64,000 bases of DNA from JALYNX01 sp963780755. Its GTDB lineage: Bacteria > Actinomycetota > Acidimicrobiia > Spongiisociales > ZC4RG35. Positions 33,916-41,772 of this stretch are shown in pieces; within the stretch, counting starts at the first letter, position 1, and each line of letters opens with the position of its first letter. Both the position numbers and the translations under genes were made by a program. A model generated the notes under the pieces. The model did no database searches, was not told where the DNA came from, and saw only the letters and a list, made by a program, of their open reading frames with translations. The DNA lies in contig CAWACX010000002.1 of NCBI GenBank assembly GCA_963780755.1, positions 248,001-312,000 on the forward strand. Direction: 5' to 3'.

Positions 33916-34818
33916 TCACCCGACGAACCGCGCGATCTCGTCGGCAAGGCGCTCGGAGTGGGTCCAGGGCGCCTCGTGCCTCACGCCCACCAATTCCACG
34001 ACCTGGGGGTCGCGCAGGCTCGCCGCCAATTGGTACTGCCAGGCCGGGGGGACCAATTGGTCCTTGGTCGGGATCAGCACCATTGTCTCCGCCTCGATCT
34101 TCCCCACCCAGGGACGGGAGTCGAAGCGGAGCAGGGCCAGGGTCGCCTGGGTGCCGGCGTCGGTGTCCCTGCGGTGGGTCTCCTCCCAGAGCCAGCGGGC
34201 GTGGCGTTCCTCGACGGCACCTGTTGCCAACAGGTAGCCGGACCTCACCTCCGGGGTGCCGAGCCCGGTAAGGCGCTCCCAGGCGCGGGCGATCACCGCT
34301 CCGGCCACGCGCAACGCTCGCATCGGCTGCGGGTGATGGGTGAAGGCTGCGATCAGGACCAGTCGGCCGGTCCGCTCCGGATGTCGATGAGCGAAGGACT
34401 GGGCGACAGCGCCGCCCATCGAATACCCGACGACCGAGACCGCACCGACACCGAGACGATCGAGGACCCCTGCCATGTCGTCGGCGATGTCTTCGACCTC
34501 GAAGCGGTCGCGGGCAAGAGGGGCGAGCCCGTGACTCCGGTGGTCGACCATGATCACCCGATACTTCTCGGCCAGTGCGGGGCCGATCCGGTACCACTCG
34601 GCGAGAGAGGAGCCGGCGAGCCCGTGGATCAGGAGGAGGGGCGGAGCGCCATCGGGGCCCAGGTCCCGGACCAGGAACTCCTGGTCACCGACGAACACCG
34701 TGTGCCCGAAGTGGCGCCATGGATGCTCCTGCGGGGAGCGGAAGCGCGGGGAGAGGACCGGGCCAAAGAGGCGCCAAAACAGGAACCCGAAGAAACCGCG
34801 ACGCAACCACCGTCTCAT
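33916..34818 (-). CDS. Alpha/beta hydrolase
   Basis: A 300-residue alpha/beta-hydrolase-fold protein. Oxyanion region LLIHGLAGSSLAEW, nucleophile elbow GYSMGGAVAQ (Ser), then VLIPTKDQLVPPAWQY with the acid Asp and GVRHEAPWTHSERLADEIA with the catalytic His. A short N-terminal basic hydrophobic segment (GFFGFLFWRLFGPVL) could act as a membrane anchor. Substrate cannot be predicted. Its start overlaps the ferredoxin gene stop by ATGA. Confidence 0.85.
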   Translation of the reverse strand: MRRWLRRGFFGFLFWRLFGPVLSPRFRSPQEHPWRHFGHTVFVGDQEFLVRDLGPDGAPPLLLIHGLAGSSLAEWYRIGPALAEKYRVIMVDHRSHGLAPLARDRFEVEDIADDMAGVLDRLGVGAVSVVGYSMGGAVAQSFAHRHPERTGRLVLIAAFTHHPQPMRALRVAGAVIARAWERLTGLGTPEVRSGYLLATGAVEERHARWLWEETHRRDTDAGTQATLALLRFDSRPWVGKIEAETMVLIPTKDQLVPPAWQYQLAASLRDPQVVELVGVRHEAPWTHSERLADEIARFVG

Positions 34819-35237
34819 CCCAGGTCTCCGACCGCGAACATCAGGTCCTGGACCGGCCGCCCGCCCACCAGGTGCTCGTCGATGACCCGGTCCAGCTTCT
34901 CCCTGTCGAGCCCGGCGTACCAGGTGCCTTCCGGGTAGACCACGCAGATCGCGCCCTGCTCACAGATGCGGAGGCAGTCGACCTTGCTTCGCAACACCGT
35001 CCCGGTGCCCGGCTCCCCGGCGCTGGCCTCCGCCCCGGGGTTGCCGCCCCACGACGGCGGTGGCGAGGTCAGCCCTAACTCTTTGAGCCTGCTCTTCAGA
35101 TGGCTCCAAAGGGCATGGGTCGCTTCGTATGAGGCGCACTTGGGGGTGGTCTGGTCGGCGCAGAGAAAGATGTGGCGCTGGGCCCTGGGAATGGAAAGGG
35201 CCTCGGCAATGGCGTCGAGTCGTTGGGAAGGGTCCAA
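34815..35237 (-). CDS. Thioredoxin-like [2Fe-2S] ferredoxin
   Basis: A 140-residue protein of the thioredoxin-like 2Fe-2S ferredoxin family. HIFLCADQTTPKCASYEA carries the first two cysteines, and DCLRICEQGAICVVYPEG the second pair. WYAGL and VIDEHLVGG complete the family signature. The long open frame has no ATG near the N-terminus. TTG at 35237 gives a start just before the first conserved helix. It is divergent from greA across a region packed with GCGTAT half-sites. Confidence 0.8.
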   Translation of the reverse strand: MDPSQRLDAIAEALSIPRAQRHIFLCADQTTPKCASYEATHALWSHLKSRLKELGLTSPPPSWGGNPGAEASAGEPGTGTVLRSKVDCLRICEQGAICVVYPEGTWYAGLDREKLDRVIDEHLVGGRPVQDLMFAVGDLG

Positions 35238-35241
35238 GTAG

Positions 35242-35273
35242 GCGTATATGCGTATACGCGGATACGCGCATGC
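35242..35273. promoter_or_regulatory. Cluster of GCGTAT/ATACGC half-sites and palindromes
   Basis: GCGTAT occurs at 35242-35247 and 35250-35255; ATACGC occurs at 35254-35259 and 35262-35267. GCGTATACGC (35250-35259) and GCGCATGCGC (35265-35274, less sure at the edge) are palindromes. The cluster lies between the divergent ferredoxin and greA starts and looks like an operator. No regulator is identified. Confidence 0.5.
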
Positions 35274-35318
35274 GCAAGTCCAGGTACGCCCTGACCGACC
35301 GTTACCCTCCCCGTCTCC

Positions 35319-35795
35319 ATGGCCGACGAACCAACCTTCCTCACTCCGGCTGCCCGCCAGAAGATCGTGGACGAGCTCGAGCAGCTCCACACCGACGGGC
35401 GGCGGGCGATTGAAGAGCGGATCGCCGAGGCCCGATCGCACGGAGACCTGAGGGAGAACGCCGACTACGACGCTGCCAAGAACGACCAGGGCTTGATGGA
35501 AGCCCGTATTCGCAAGCTGGAGCACCTCCTCAACACCGCGGAGGTCCGCGAGGTGGTCGACACCGGCAAAGTCGAGGTCGGGTCGGTCGTCACGGTGGTG
35601 GACCATGAAGGCGACGAGTACGACTGCTTCGTGGCACCCCAGGAGAACAAGGTGGCCGGCATGCTCCTCGCCTCGCCCACCAGCCCGATGGGCCAGGCCC
35701 TGCTCGGGGCCTCGGTCGGCGACCGGGTGTCCTATCAAGCCCCCGCCGGTGAGTTCTCGATTTTGATCAAGGCGGTTCGCCCGTTCGAGGGCTGA
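35319..35795 (+). CDS. greA: Transcription elongation factor GreA
   Basis: A 158-residue factor that enters the RNA polymerase secondary channel and stimulates cleavage of backtracked RNA. The N-terminal coiled coil ends in HGDLRENADYDAAKNDQG, whose acidic tip (Asp, Glu) is essential. The C-terminal FKBP-like domain includes VVTVVDHEGDEYDCFV and SPMGQALLGASVGDRVSY. ATG 35319 has a TACCCT box 10 nt upstream, so the leader is very short. Confidence 0.96.
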   Translation: MADEPTFLTPAARQKIVDELEQLHTDGRRAIEERIAEARSHGDLRENADYDAAKNDQGLMEARIRKLEHLLNTAEVREVVDTGKVEVGSVVTVVDHEGDEYDCFVAPQENKVAGMLLASPTSPMGQALLGASVGDRVSYQAPAGEFSILIKAVRPFEG

Positions 35796-35831
35796 TCGGC
35801 GTTAGCCTGACCCCGGTTCGCCGTTCGAGGG
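35773..35831 (+). repeat. Direct repeat at the greA end and before mgtE
   Basis: CGGTTCGCCCGTTCGAGGG (35773-35791, last codons of greA) recurs as CGGTTCGCCGTTCGAGGG (35814-35831), differing by one C. The second copy supplies the GAGGGG ribosome-binding sequence of mgtE. Confidence 0.6.
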
Positions 35832-35838
35832 GCCGAGG

Positions 35839-37245
35839 GTGAGACTCCGACTCAGAAGTCCCCGCCAACTTGCAAAGACGCTGATTGCCGCCGCGCGCCG
35901 CGATCACGACGAGGTCGCCGACTACCTCGATTCGAGGCGCGTCGAGTGGGAGGCTCTCGCCGGAGCAGCCCCTGGCGATGCCGCCGACGTTCTCGAGCAA
36001 CTGGCCGAAGAGGACGCTGCCGAGCTCCTCAGCGAGCTCAACGCCGCCGACGCGGCCGACGTCCTGGAGCAGATCTCCCCGGAGCTCGCCGCCGAGCTGG
36101 TCGAAGACGTCTCCATCGAGGACCTGACTGCAGCCGTTGGTGAGATGACCGGGGAGGCGGCCGCCGACCTCCTCTTCGAGCTGGACGAGGAGATCACCGA
36201 GCGCGTCCTGGCCAGGCTCGACGACGAGTCGGAACGAGAGATCCGCAGCCTCCTCGTGTACCCGCCGGACAGTGCCGGGGGCCTGATGACTACCGATATC
36301 GCCTCCCTGCACTTCGGCCTGACCGCTGGCGAGGCGATCGAGAGGATCCGCCAACTCAATGACGAATACGAGGACCTGTCGTACGTGTACGTGGTGGACG
36401 ACACGAGCAGGCTGAAGGGCGTCATATCCTTCCGCGACCTCGTCTTCAAACGGCCGGGCGCCAACCTCGAGGAGGTGATGGTCCCCGACCCGGTGTCGGT
36501 CAACCCCTTCACCGACCGCGAGGAGGTGGCCGAGCTCGCCCAGCGCTACCACCTGTTCGGGATCCCGGTCACCGATGGCAACGGCCGCCTGCTGGGCATG
36601 GTCACCAGCGACGCCGTGATCGAGGCGGTCCAGGACGAGGCCACCGAGGACTTCGCCGCCGCGGTCGGCGCCGGTGTCGAGGAGACGGTCTACACCGACG
36701 TCTCGAAGTCGGTCCGAATGCGGTCTCCGTGGCTCGTGCTCAACCTGACACTGTCACTGGTGGTGGCCCTGGTCATCGAGCAACAGACCCAGATCATCTC
36801 CAAGGAGCCGGTCCTGGCGGCCCTGATGCCCGTGGTGGCGTCGTTGGGCGGGAACAGCGGGAACCAGAGCCTGGCGGTCATGATCCGCTCCTTGGCCTCC
36901 GACGACGTCCCCCGGGCCCAAGTCCCGTCGATCTTGGGGAGGCACGCCGGCACCGGCCTCCTCAACGGCCTGATCGTCGCCGTGGTCGCCGCCGGCCTCA
37001 CCTTTTTCCTGCTCGGGCTGGGGATCTTCGGCAGCCAGACCCACACCGGGACTCTGGCGCTGGTGGTCGCGGTGGCGGTGATGGCCAATCTGGTGATTGC
37101 AACCCTGGCCGGCACCGGCATCCCCCTGATCCTGAGGGCCCTGGGCCAGGATCCGGCCATGGCTTCGTCGATATTCCTCACCACGATCACCGACGTGGTC
37201 GGGTTTGGCGGCTTTCTGCTGGTGGCGACCGCCCTGCTCAGTTAG
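35839..37245 (+). CDS. mgtE: Magnesium transporter MgtE
   Basis: A 468-residue Mg2+ channel. The N-terminal MgtE superhelical domain (residues ~30-140) is rich in Glu/Asp/Ala; a CBS pair follows (YPPDSAGGLMTTDIASL, VVDDTSRLKGVISFRDLV, VTDGNGRLLGMVTSD); then five membrane helices with ASLGGNSGNQSLAVMIRSL and ATLAGTGIPLILRALGQDPA, and a final ITDVVGFGGFLL holding the pore Asp. GTG 35839 follows GAGGGG; a TAGCCT -10 box lies at 35803-35808. Confidence 0.95.
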   Translation: MRLRLRSPRQLAKTLIAAARRDHDEVADYLDSRRVEWEALAGAAPGDAADVLEQLAEEDAAELLSELNAADAADVLEQISPELAAELVEDVSIEDLTAAVGEMTGEAAADLLFELDEEITERVLARLDDESEREIRSLLVYPPDSAGGLMTTDIASLHFGLTAGEAIERIRQLNDEYEDLSYVYVVDDTSRLKGVISFRDLVFKRPGANLEEVMVPDPVSVNPFTDREEVAELAQRYHLFGIPVTDGNGRLLGMVTSDAVIEAVQDEATEDFAAAVGAGVEETVYTDVSKSVRMRSPWLVLNLTLSLVVALVIEQQTQIISKEPVLAALMPVVASLGGNSGNQSLAVMIRSLASDDVPRAQVPSILGRHAGTGLLNGLIVAVVAAGLTFFLLGLGIFGSQTHTGTLALVVAVAVMANLVIATLAGTGIPLILRALGQDPAMASSIFLTTITDVVGFGGFLLVATALLS

Positions 37246-37248
37246 TGG

Positions 37249-37776
37249 TCAGCTGCCGAGGGCGTGCTGGCCGGACTCGACGAACGGCCCGCGGAACACG
37301 ATCGTGGCCCCCCCGACCAGGCTCACCAGATGGTGCTCCTCGATCAGTGCGGTCTCCTCCGGAGTGCGCTCTGCCTCGGCCTTCAGATACGCGTCGGCAG
37401 CCGCTTGATCGTTGAACACCTCGGCCCCATGGGTGGCGGTCCCTTCCTCGTAGAGGTCGAGGATGAAGTTCTCGAGGTCGACATCGGTGTACGCCCCGGG
37501 GGGAATGACCACATAGATGATCTCCCCACCCTCGACCGGCTCCCGAGCGACGACCTGGTACTCGGCCACGACCTGACCCACCAGGGTGCTGCTCGTGGTG
37601 GCGCCTCCTTCGGCGGTTGCCACGGTGGTCGTCGTGCCGCCTTCGCCGTTGTCCGGCGAAGTCACGAGTGAGGAAGTCGTAGTGAGCCCGGGGTCGTCGC
37701 CATCACAGGCGGCGAGCAGGGCCGATAGGGCCAGGAGCACGGCGGCGACGAGGTAGCGCATGGGGGCATTGTGCAT
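37249..37776 (-). CDS. Lipoprotein with Thr-rich linker
   Basis: A 175-residue lipoprotein: signal peptide AAVLLALSALLAAC with lipobox LAAC, a Thr/Ser/Gly-rich linker to about residue 65, then an alpha/beta domain (AEYQVVAREPVEGGEIIYVV, VDLENFILDLYEEG, AAADAYLKAEAERTPEE). The family is not recognised. The ATG at 37776 is 9 nt after a TAGCGT box, while a second ATG at 37761 would also give a good signal peptide. The 5' end forms a perfect hairpin. The gene is convergent with mgtE, 3 nt apart. Confidence 0.75.
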   Translation of the reverse strand: MHNAPMRYLVAAVLLALSALLAACDGDDPGLTTTSSLVTSPDNGEGGTTTTVATAEGGATTSSTLVGQVVAEYQVVAREPVEGGEIIYVVIPPGAYTDVDLENFILDLYEEGTATHGAEVFNDQAAADAYLKAEAERTPEETALIEEHHLVSLVGGATIVFRGPFVESGQHALGS

Positions 37777-37782
37777 GCCCCC
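37762..37782 (-). promoter_or_regulatory. Hairpin over the lipoprotein start codon
   Basis: GGGGGCAT (37762-37769) and ATGCCCCC (37775-37782) are perfect 8-bp arms with a 5-nt loop. The ATG at 37776-37774 is inside the structure. It could restrict translation initiation. Confidence 0.5.
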
Positions 37783-37829
37783 TGAACGCTATCGGCATAC
37801 TTCGGGTTCCCAGCCTCGGCTGTCGTGGT

Positions 37830-37835
37830 TAGCCT
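37830..37835 (+). promoter_or_regulatory. -10 box of the M23 peptidase gene
   Basis: TAGCCT, 7 nt before ATG 37843. Confidence 0.5.
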
Positions 37836-37842
37836 TGGCCTC

Positions 37843-39294
37843 ATGACACCAGGCAGGCTCGGGGCTGCCACCGTGGCCGCCCTGGTTTTGGCCGCGTCCT
37901 TGTTCGTGGTCGCCGGCCCTTCCACTCCGGCCGAGGCCGCTATGTGCGGGCCGACGACCATCGACGACCTGCCCCCTCTGCCCGGCACCCCCAAGCCGCC
38001 CCCGGCCTCACCGACGACGACTACACCCGGCACCACCTCGACCACGGTCGACGAAGAGACCAGCACGACGGTCGAGACCACCACCACTTCCACAACGACG
38101 ACGACCACGGTGCCGGAGACCTCGACGACGACTGCGCCCGACTCGTCGAGCACGACGGTTGGTGATGGCAGCAGCACCTCGGTCCCGGGCCCGGGGCCGA
38201 CAACCCCGAGACCACGTCGGGCCTGCTCCCCGTTCGTCTACGACCTGAGTTGGCCGATCGCAGGTGACAGCCAGGTGATCTCGAGCTTCGGCGTGGAGCG
38301 GGATGGAGGGGCGCGCCGGCATGCCGGCCTCGACATCCAGGCTCCAAAATTGACTCCGGTGCTCTCGGTGGCGGACGGGACCGTATTGGACATCAAGCAG
38401 GTCGTCGGGACCGAGGAATGCTGCTCGATCAAGATCCGCCACAACGACGGCTGGTATTCGGTCTACATCCACCTCAACAACGACATGTACCTCACTGACG
38501 ACGGTTTGGGGATCGGGGTCAGGCCCGACCTCAAGGTCGGCGACGAGGTGCTGGCGGGAGAGGTGATCGGCTGGATCGGCGACTCGGGCAACGCCGAAGA
38601 CTCAGTCAACCACCTCCACTTCGAGTTGAGGACCCGACAAGGGTTGGCAGTCGATCCTGCGGCCAGTCTTCGACAAGCGCGCCGCGAGGCGGACCTACCC
38701 GATGACCCGGTGGCCGGCCCCTATCTCGACGACGACGCTCATGGCGTGCAACTTCAGGCGGCCGCGATGCTGACGCAGGGCCTGTTCCTTCCCTGTGACG
38801 ACATCGGGCTCAGTCTCTGCCCGGATGAGCTCGCTGACCCCGAGTTCGTCCGATCGGTCACCAGGCACCTGGTCGGGATCGAGCCGCCGCCGCTGGAGGG
38901 CAGGACACAGGAGGTCCCGCAGGTGTTCGAGGCGGCTGCGGCCGACTCGAGAACGCTGGGCGAGCTCATGGGCTGCGAAGAAGGCGAGCCCTGTCTCGCA
39001 TTCGGCGTCGACGAGACCGCGGTGGCGCAACTGGCAGCCTGGGCACTCGGCCAACCGAAGCCCGCCGACCTCTCCAACCCGGAGTTGGTGCTCGAGGTCG
39101 GGGCGTTGGGAATCCTCCCTGAAGCTGGGGAAGCCGAGGTGACGCTGCGAAACGCAGGCGTCGTCGGTGAGTGCCGGCCACCTCTCGACGGGGAGCGGCT
39201 CGTCACCAGGCAAGAGGCATTGACCAGTCTGGTGCGCTGGGTGCTCGGGCCAACGATCGCCGACTGCGCCGACGTCTCTCAGCCGGTGCGCTGA
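37843..39294 (+). CDS. Secreted M23-family peptidase (LytM-like)
   Basis: A 483-residue exported protein. The signal peptide ends near PAEAA (residues ~1-35). A Pro/Thr/Ser-rich linker of about 90 residues follows, then the M23 domain with RRHAGLDIQAP (zinc His and Asp) and NHLHFELRTR (zinc and catalytic His). The C-terminal ~200 residues are of unknown type and contain several cysteines. Such enzymes cut peptidoglycan cross-bridges or activate amidases. Its 3' end overlaps the convergent aminotransferase gene by 16 nt. Confidence 0.87.
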   Translation: MTPGRLGAATVAALVLAASLFVVAGPSTPAEAAMCGPTTIDDLPPLPGTPKPPPASPTTTTPGTTSTTVDEETSTTVETTTTSTTTTTTVPETSTTTAPDSSSTTVGDGSSTSVPGPGPTTPRPRRACSPFVYDLSWPIAGDSQVISSFGVERDGGARRHAGLDIQAPKLTPVLSVADGTVLDIKQVVGTEECCSIKIRHNDGWYSVYIHLNNDMYLTDDGLGIGVRPDLKVGDEVLAGEVIGWIGDSGNAEDSVNHLHFELRTRQGLAVDPAASLRQARREADLPDDPVAGPYLDDDAHGVQLQAAAMLTQGLFLPCDDIGLSLCPDELADPEFVRSVTRHLVGIEPPPLEGRTQEVPQVFEAAAADSRTLGELMGCEEGEPCLAFGVDETAVAQLAAWALGQPKPADLSNPELVLEVGALGILPEAGEAEVTLRNAGVVGECRPPLDGERLVTRQEALTSLVRWVLGPTIADCADVSQPVR

Positions 39295-40085
39295 GAGAAC
39301 GCCCGCCGGAGATCGCTCGTCACCGGGCCTTCCCCGAAGGCCATCTCCCCGATCTGTGAGATCGGCTGAACCTCGCGAATCGTGGACAGCGCCATCGCCT
39401 CCGTGGCGACTCGGAGCCGTTCCAGTGGCCATACCCCCTCGACGACTTCGATCCCGAGGCCGGCAGCATCATCGAGAAGGAGTCGGCGGGTGATCGAGTC
39501 CAGAATGCCGAGGTCCAGAGTCGGGGTCTCGACCACGCCGTCGACGACCCAAGCAACCGAGAACGTGGGCCCCTCGAGGATCGAGCCGTCCACGGTCAAG
39601 AGAAGGGCGTCGTCGAAACCGGCGTTGCGAGCACTCCGGGTAGTGGAGACGTTCGGGGCGTAGGAGAGGACCTTGGCGCCGGCCAGGTCCCAGACGACCC
39701 CGGCGGCATGCCACGGCGCAGTGACCGGAAACAACCGAGCCGGCCCGGTCGGAGGCTCCCAGGGGTGGGCAAACACGACGACCAGCGGTGAAGGAGCGTC
39801 GGCGGGGAGGGCGGAGCCCCGGGTGACCAGGACCCGGACCGCACAGTCGGGGCACTCGGACGCGACGGCCTGGATCCACGATGAGATCAGCTCTCTCCCC
39901 GGGAGCTCGATCTCGAGGGCCGCGGCGCTCCTCTCCAGCCGATCGAGGTGGAGGTCGAGGGCGAGGGCCACTCCGCCGTAGGCCTTGAGCACCTCGAAGC
40001 ACCCATCTCCACGGAGCACTGCCGAGTCGGTGACCGGGATCCCTGCATCGGAGGCGGTCCCGTTGATGAGGACAGTCGAGGTCAT
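39279..40085 (-). CDS. Class IV aminotransferase (aminodeoxychorismate lyase/BCAT-like)
   Basis: A 268-residue fold-type IV PLP enzyme. The catalytic lysine is in LAGAKVLSYAPNVSTTRSAR, followed by GFDDALLLTVDGSILEGPTF, and the PLP-phosphate region LGILDSITRRLLL. RGDGCFEVLKAYGG near residue 25 is the N-terminal domain signature. Short length and the conserved Tyr-x-x-Asn motif fit either 4-amino-4-deoxychorismate lyase (PabC) or a D-amino acid or branched-chain transaminase. Context does not decide. Its start overlaps the nadE stop by ATGA. Confidence 0.8.
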   Translation of the reverse strand: MTSTVLINGTASDAGIPVTDSAVLRGDGCFEVLKAYGGVALALDLHLDRLERSAAALEIELPGRELISSWIQAVASECPDCAVRVLVTRGSALPADAPSPLVVVFAHPWEPPTGPARLFPVTAPWHAAGVVWDLAGAKVLSYAPNVSTTRSARNAGFDDALLLTVDGSILEGPTFSVAWVVDGVVETPTLDLGILDSITRRLLLDDAAGLGIEVVEGVWPLERLRVATEAMALSTIREVQPISQIGEMAFGEGPVTSDLRRAFSQRTG

Positions 40086-41737
40086 GCCGGAGGCCGATAG
40101 CGATTGGTGATCGGGAGCCGGCGATCTTTACCGAATGCCTTCGTGGTGATCTTCACCCCGGGCGCGGCCTGCCGTCGCTTGTATTCGTTGCGGTCGACCA
40201 TCCCCACCACCCTGGTGACCAGGGCGCTGTCGTGGCCCATGGCGATGATGTCGGTGACACTGCGGTCGTCCTCGATATACGACTCGAGGATCGCATCCAG
40301 CACCTCGTAGGGCGGAAGGGAGTCCGAGTCCTTCTGGTCCGGGCGCAGCTCGGCCGAAGGCGGCTTGTCGATGCTGTTCTGGGGGATCACTTCCCCATCT
40401 TTGTTCCTCCACCTCGCCAGCTCGTAAACGAGGGTCTTGAACACGTCTTTGAGCACCGAGTACCCACCCACCATGTCCCCGTAGAGAGTGGAGTAGCCAG
40501 CCGCCATCTCCGACTTGTTACCGGTGGCGACCACCATCGGGCTGTGCTTGTTCGAGATGGCCATGAGGATCGCCCCCCGGGCCCGCGCCTGGAGGTTCTC
40601 CTCGGCGACCCCGAATGGCATGTCGGCGAACAGCGGGGCCAGCGCATCGAGGTAAGCGGCGTAAACCTCGTCGATCGGCACGATGTCGAAGCGAATCCCG
40701 AGGCTCGAAGCCAGCTTGCGGGCGTCGTCGATCGAGTGCTGGGAGGAGAAGCGTGACGGCATGGCCAACCCCCACACCGATTCCGGGCCCAGGGCATCGA
40801 CAGCGATCGCCGCAGTCAAAGCAGAGTCGATGCCACCGGAGAGGCCAAGGACAACGGACTGGAAGCCGTTCTTGCGCACGTAGTCGCCCAGCCCAATGGT
40901 GAGGGCCCTGTACACCTCCTCGGTCGAGTCGAGGAACGGAGGCAGGTCGACGCGGTCCACCGGCTCACCGGCGAGCGGGACGTCGACGACGAAACGGTCC
41001 TCCTCGAACTGCGGCGAGCGATGGATCACCGAGCCATCGGCGGCCACCACCAACGAGCCCCCATCGAAGACCAGTTCGTCCTGTCCCCCGACCAGGTTCA
41101 GATAGACCACCGGGGCGCCGGCGGCGACAGCTCGCTCGACGATCATCTCCTCCCGCTCGGCGGCCTTGCCCCGATGAAAGGGCGACGCATTGATGTTGAG
41201 CAGGATCTGTGCCCCGGCCGCAGCCTGCGCGGCCGGCGGCCCGTCGGGCAGCCAGATGTCCTCACAGATCGAAACTCCGACCGAGAGGTCTCCGAGGTCC
41301 CATGTCGCGCCGGGATCGGTGCCCACCGAGAAGTAGCGGTCCTCGTCGAACACCCCATAGTTGGGGAGCAGAACTTTGTGATAGACCCCGACGAGGGCGC
41401 CGTTCTGAAGGATCGCGGCTGCGTTGGCCACGTTGCGGTCGAGGGCATCTGCTGCTCCTCTTGGCACCGGTGCGGCGCGGTCCACAAAACCGACGACGAC
41501 TGACGTAGCTCCTGACTGAGCGGCGAGCCGATCCCGAGCTTCGATCCCGGCATCGACGAAATCCCGGCGCAGAACCAGGTCCTCGGGCGGATATCCGTTG
41601 AGTGCCAGCTCGGGGAGGAGGAGCACATCAGAGCCCACGCTCTCCGCCCATGCCATGGCTTCGGCGGCCCGCTCCTCGTTCCCGGCGACATCGCCGACGA
41701 CGAAGTTGAGCTGTGCGCCGGCTACCCGAACAGGCAT
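40082..41737 (-). CDS. nadE: Glutamine-dependent NAD+ synthetase
   Basis: A 551-residue two-domain enzyme that converts nicotinic acid adenine dinucleotide to NAD+ using glutamine. The N-terminal nitrilase-like glutaminase has its Glu in LLLPELALNGYPPEDLV, Lys in YHKVLLPNYGVFDE and Cys in GVSICEDIWLPDG. The C-terminal synthetase has the PP-loop VLGLSGGIDSALTAAIAVDA and a KSEMAAGYSTLYGDM motif. Length is between the short type and the ~680-residue mycobacterial type. ATG 41737 has a TATCGT box 6 nt upstream. Confidence 0.95.
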   Translation of the reverse strand: MPVRVAGAQLNFVVGDVAGNEERAAEAMAWAESVGSDVLLLPELALNGYPPEDLVLRRDFVDAGIEARDRLAAQSGATSVVVGFVDRAAPVPRGAADALDRNVANAAAILQNGALVGVYHKVLLPNYGVFDEDRYFSVGTDPGATWDLGDLSVGVSICEDIWLPDGPPAAQAAAGAQILLNINASPFHRGKAAEREEMIVERAVAAGAPVVYLNLVGGQDELVFDGGSLVVAADGSVIHRSPQFEEDRFVVDVPLAGEPVDRVDLPPFLDSTEEVYRALTIGLGDYVRKNGFQSVVLGLSGGIDSALTAAIAVDALGPESVWGLAMPSRFSSQHSIDDARKLASSLGIRFDIVPIDEVYAAYLDALAPLFADMPFGVAEENLQARARGAILMAISNKHSPMVVATGNKSEMAAGYSTLYGDMVGGYSVLKDVFKTLVYELARWRNKDGEVIPQNSIDKPPSAELRPDQKDSDSLPPYEVLDAILESYIEDDRSVTDIIAMGHDSALVTRVVGMVDRNEYKRRQAAPGVKITTKAFGKDRRLPITNRYRPPA

Positions 41738-41743
41738 ACCGCC

Positions 41744-41749
41744 ACGATA
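41744..41749 (-). promoter_or_regulatory. -10 box of nadE
   Basis: TATCGT on the minus strand, 6 nt before ATG 41737. Confidence 0.5.
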
Positions 41750-41759
41750 CGCCTCCCCT

Positions 41760-41765
41760 TAGCCT
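41760..41765 (+). promoter_or_regulatory. -10 box of glnE
   Basis: TAGCCT, 7 nt before GTG 41773. It sits only 11 bp from the divergent nadE box, so the two promoters are back to back. Confidence 0.55.
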
Positions 41766-41772
41766 GACAGCT

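Noticed and set aside
38000..38200. Thr/Ser codon repeats in the M23 peptidase linker as a CRISPR or DNA repeat array
   Set aside because: The repeats are short ACC/ACG codon runs in frame and encode a Thr-rich linker. There are no fixed-length spacers.
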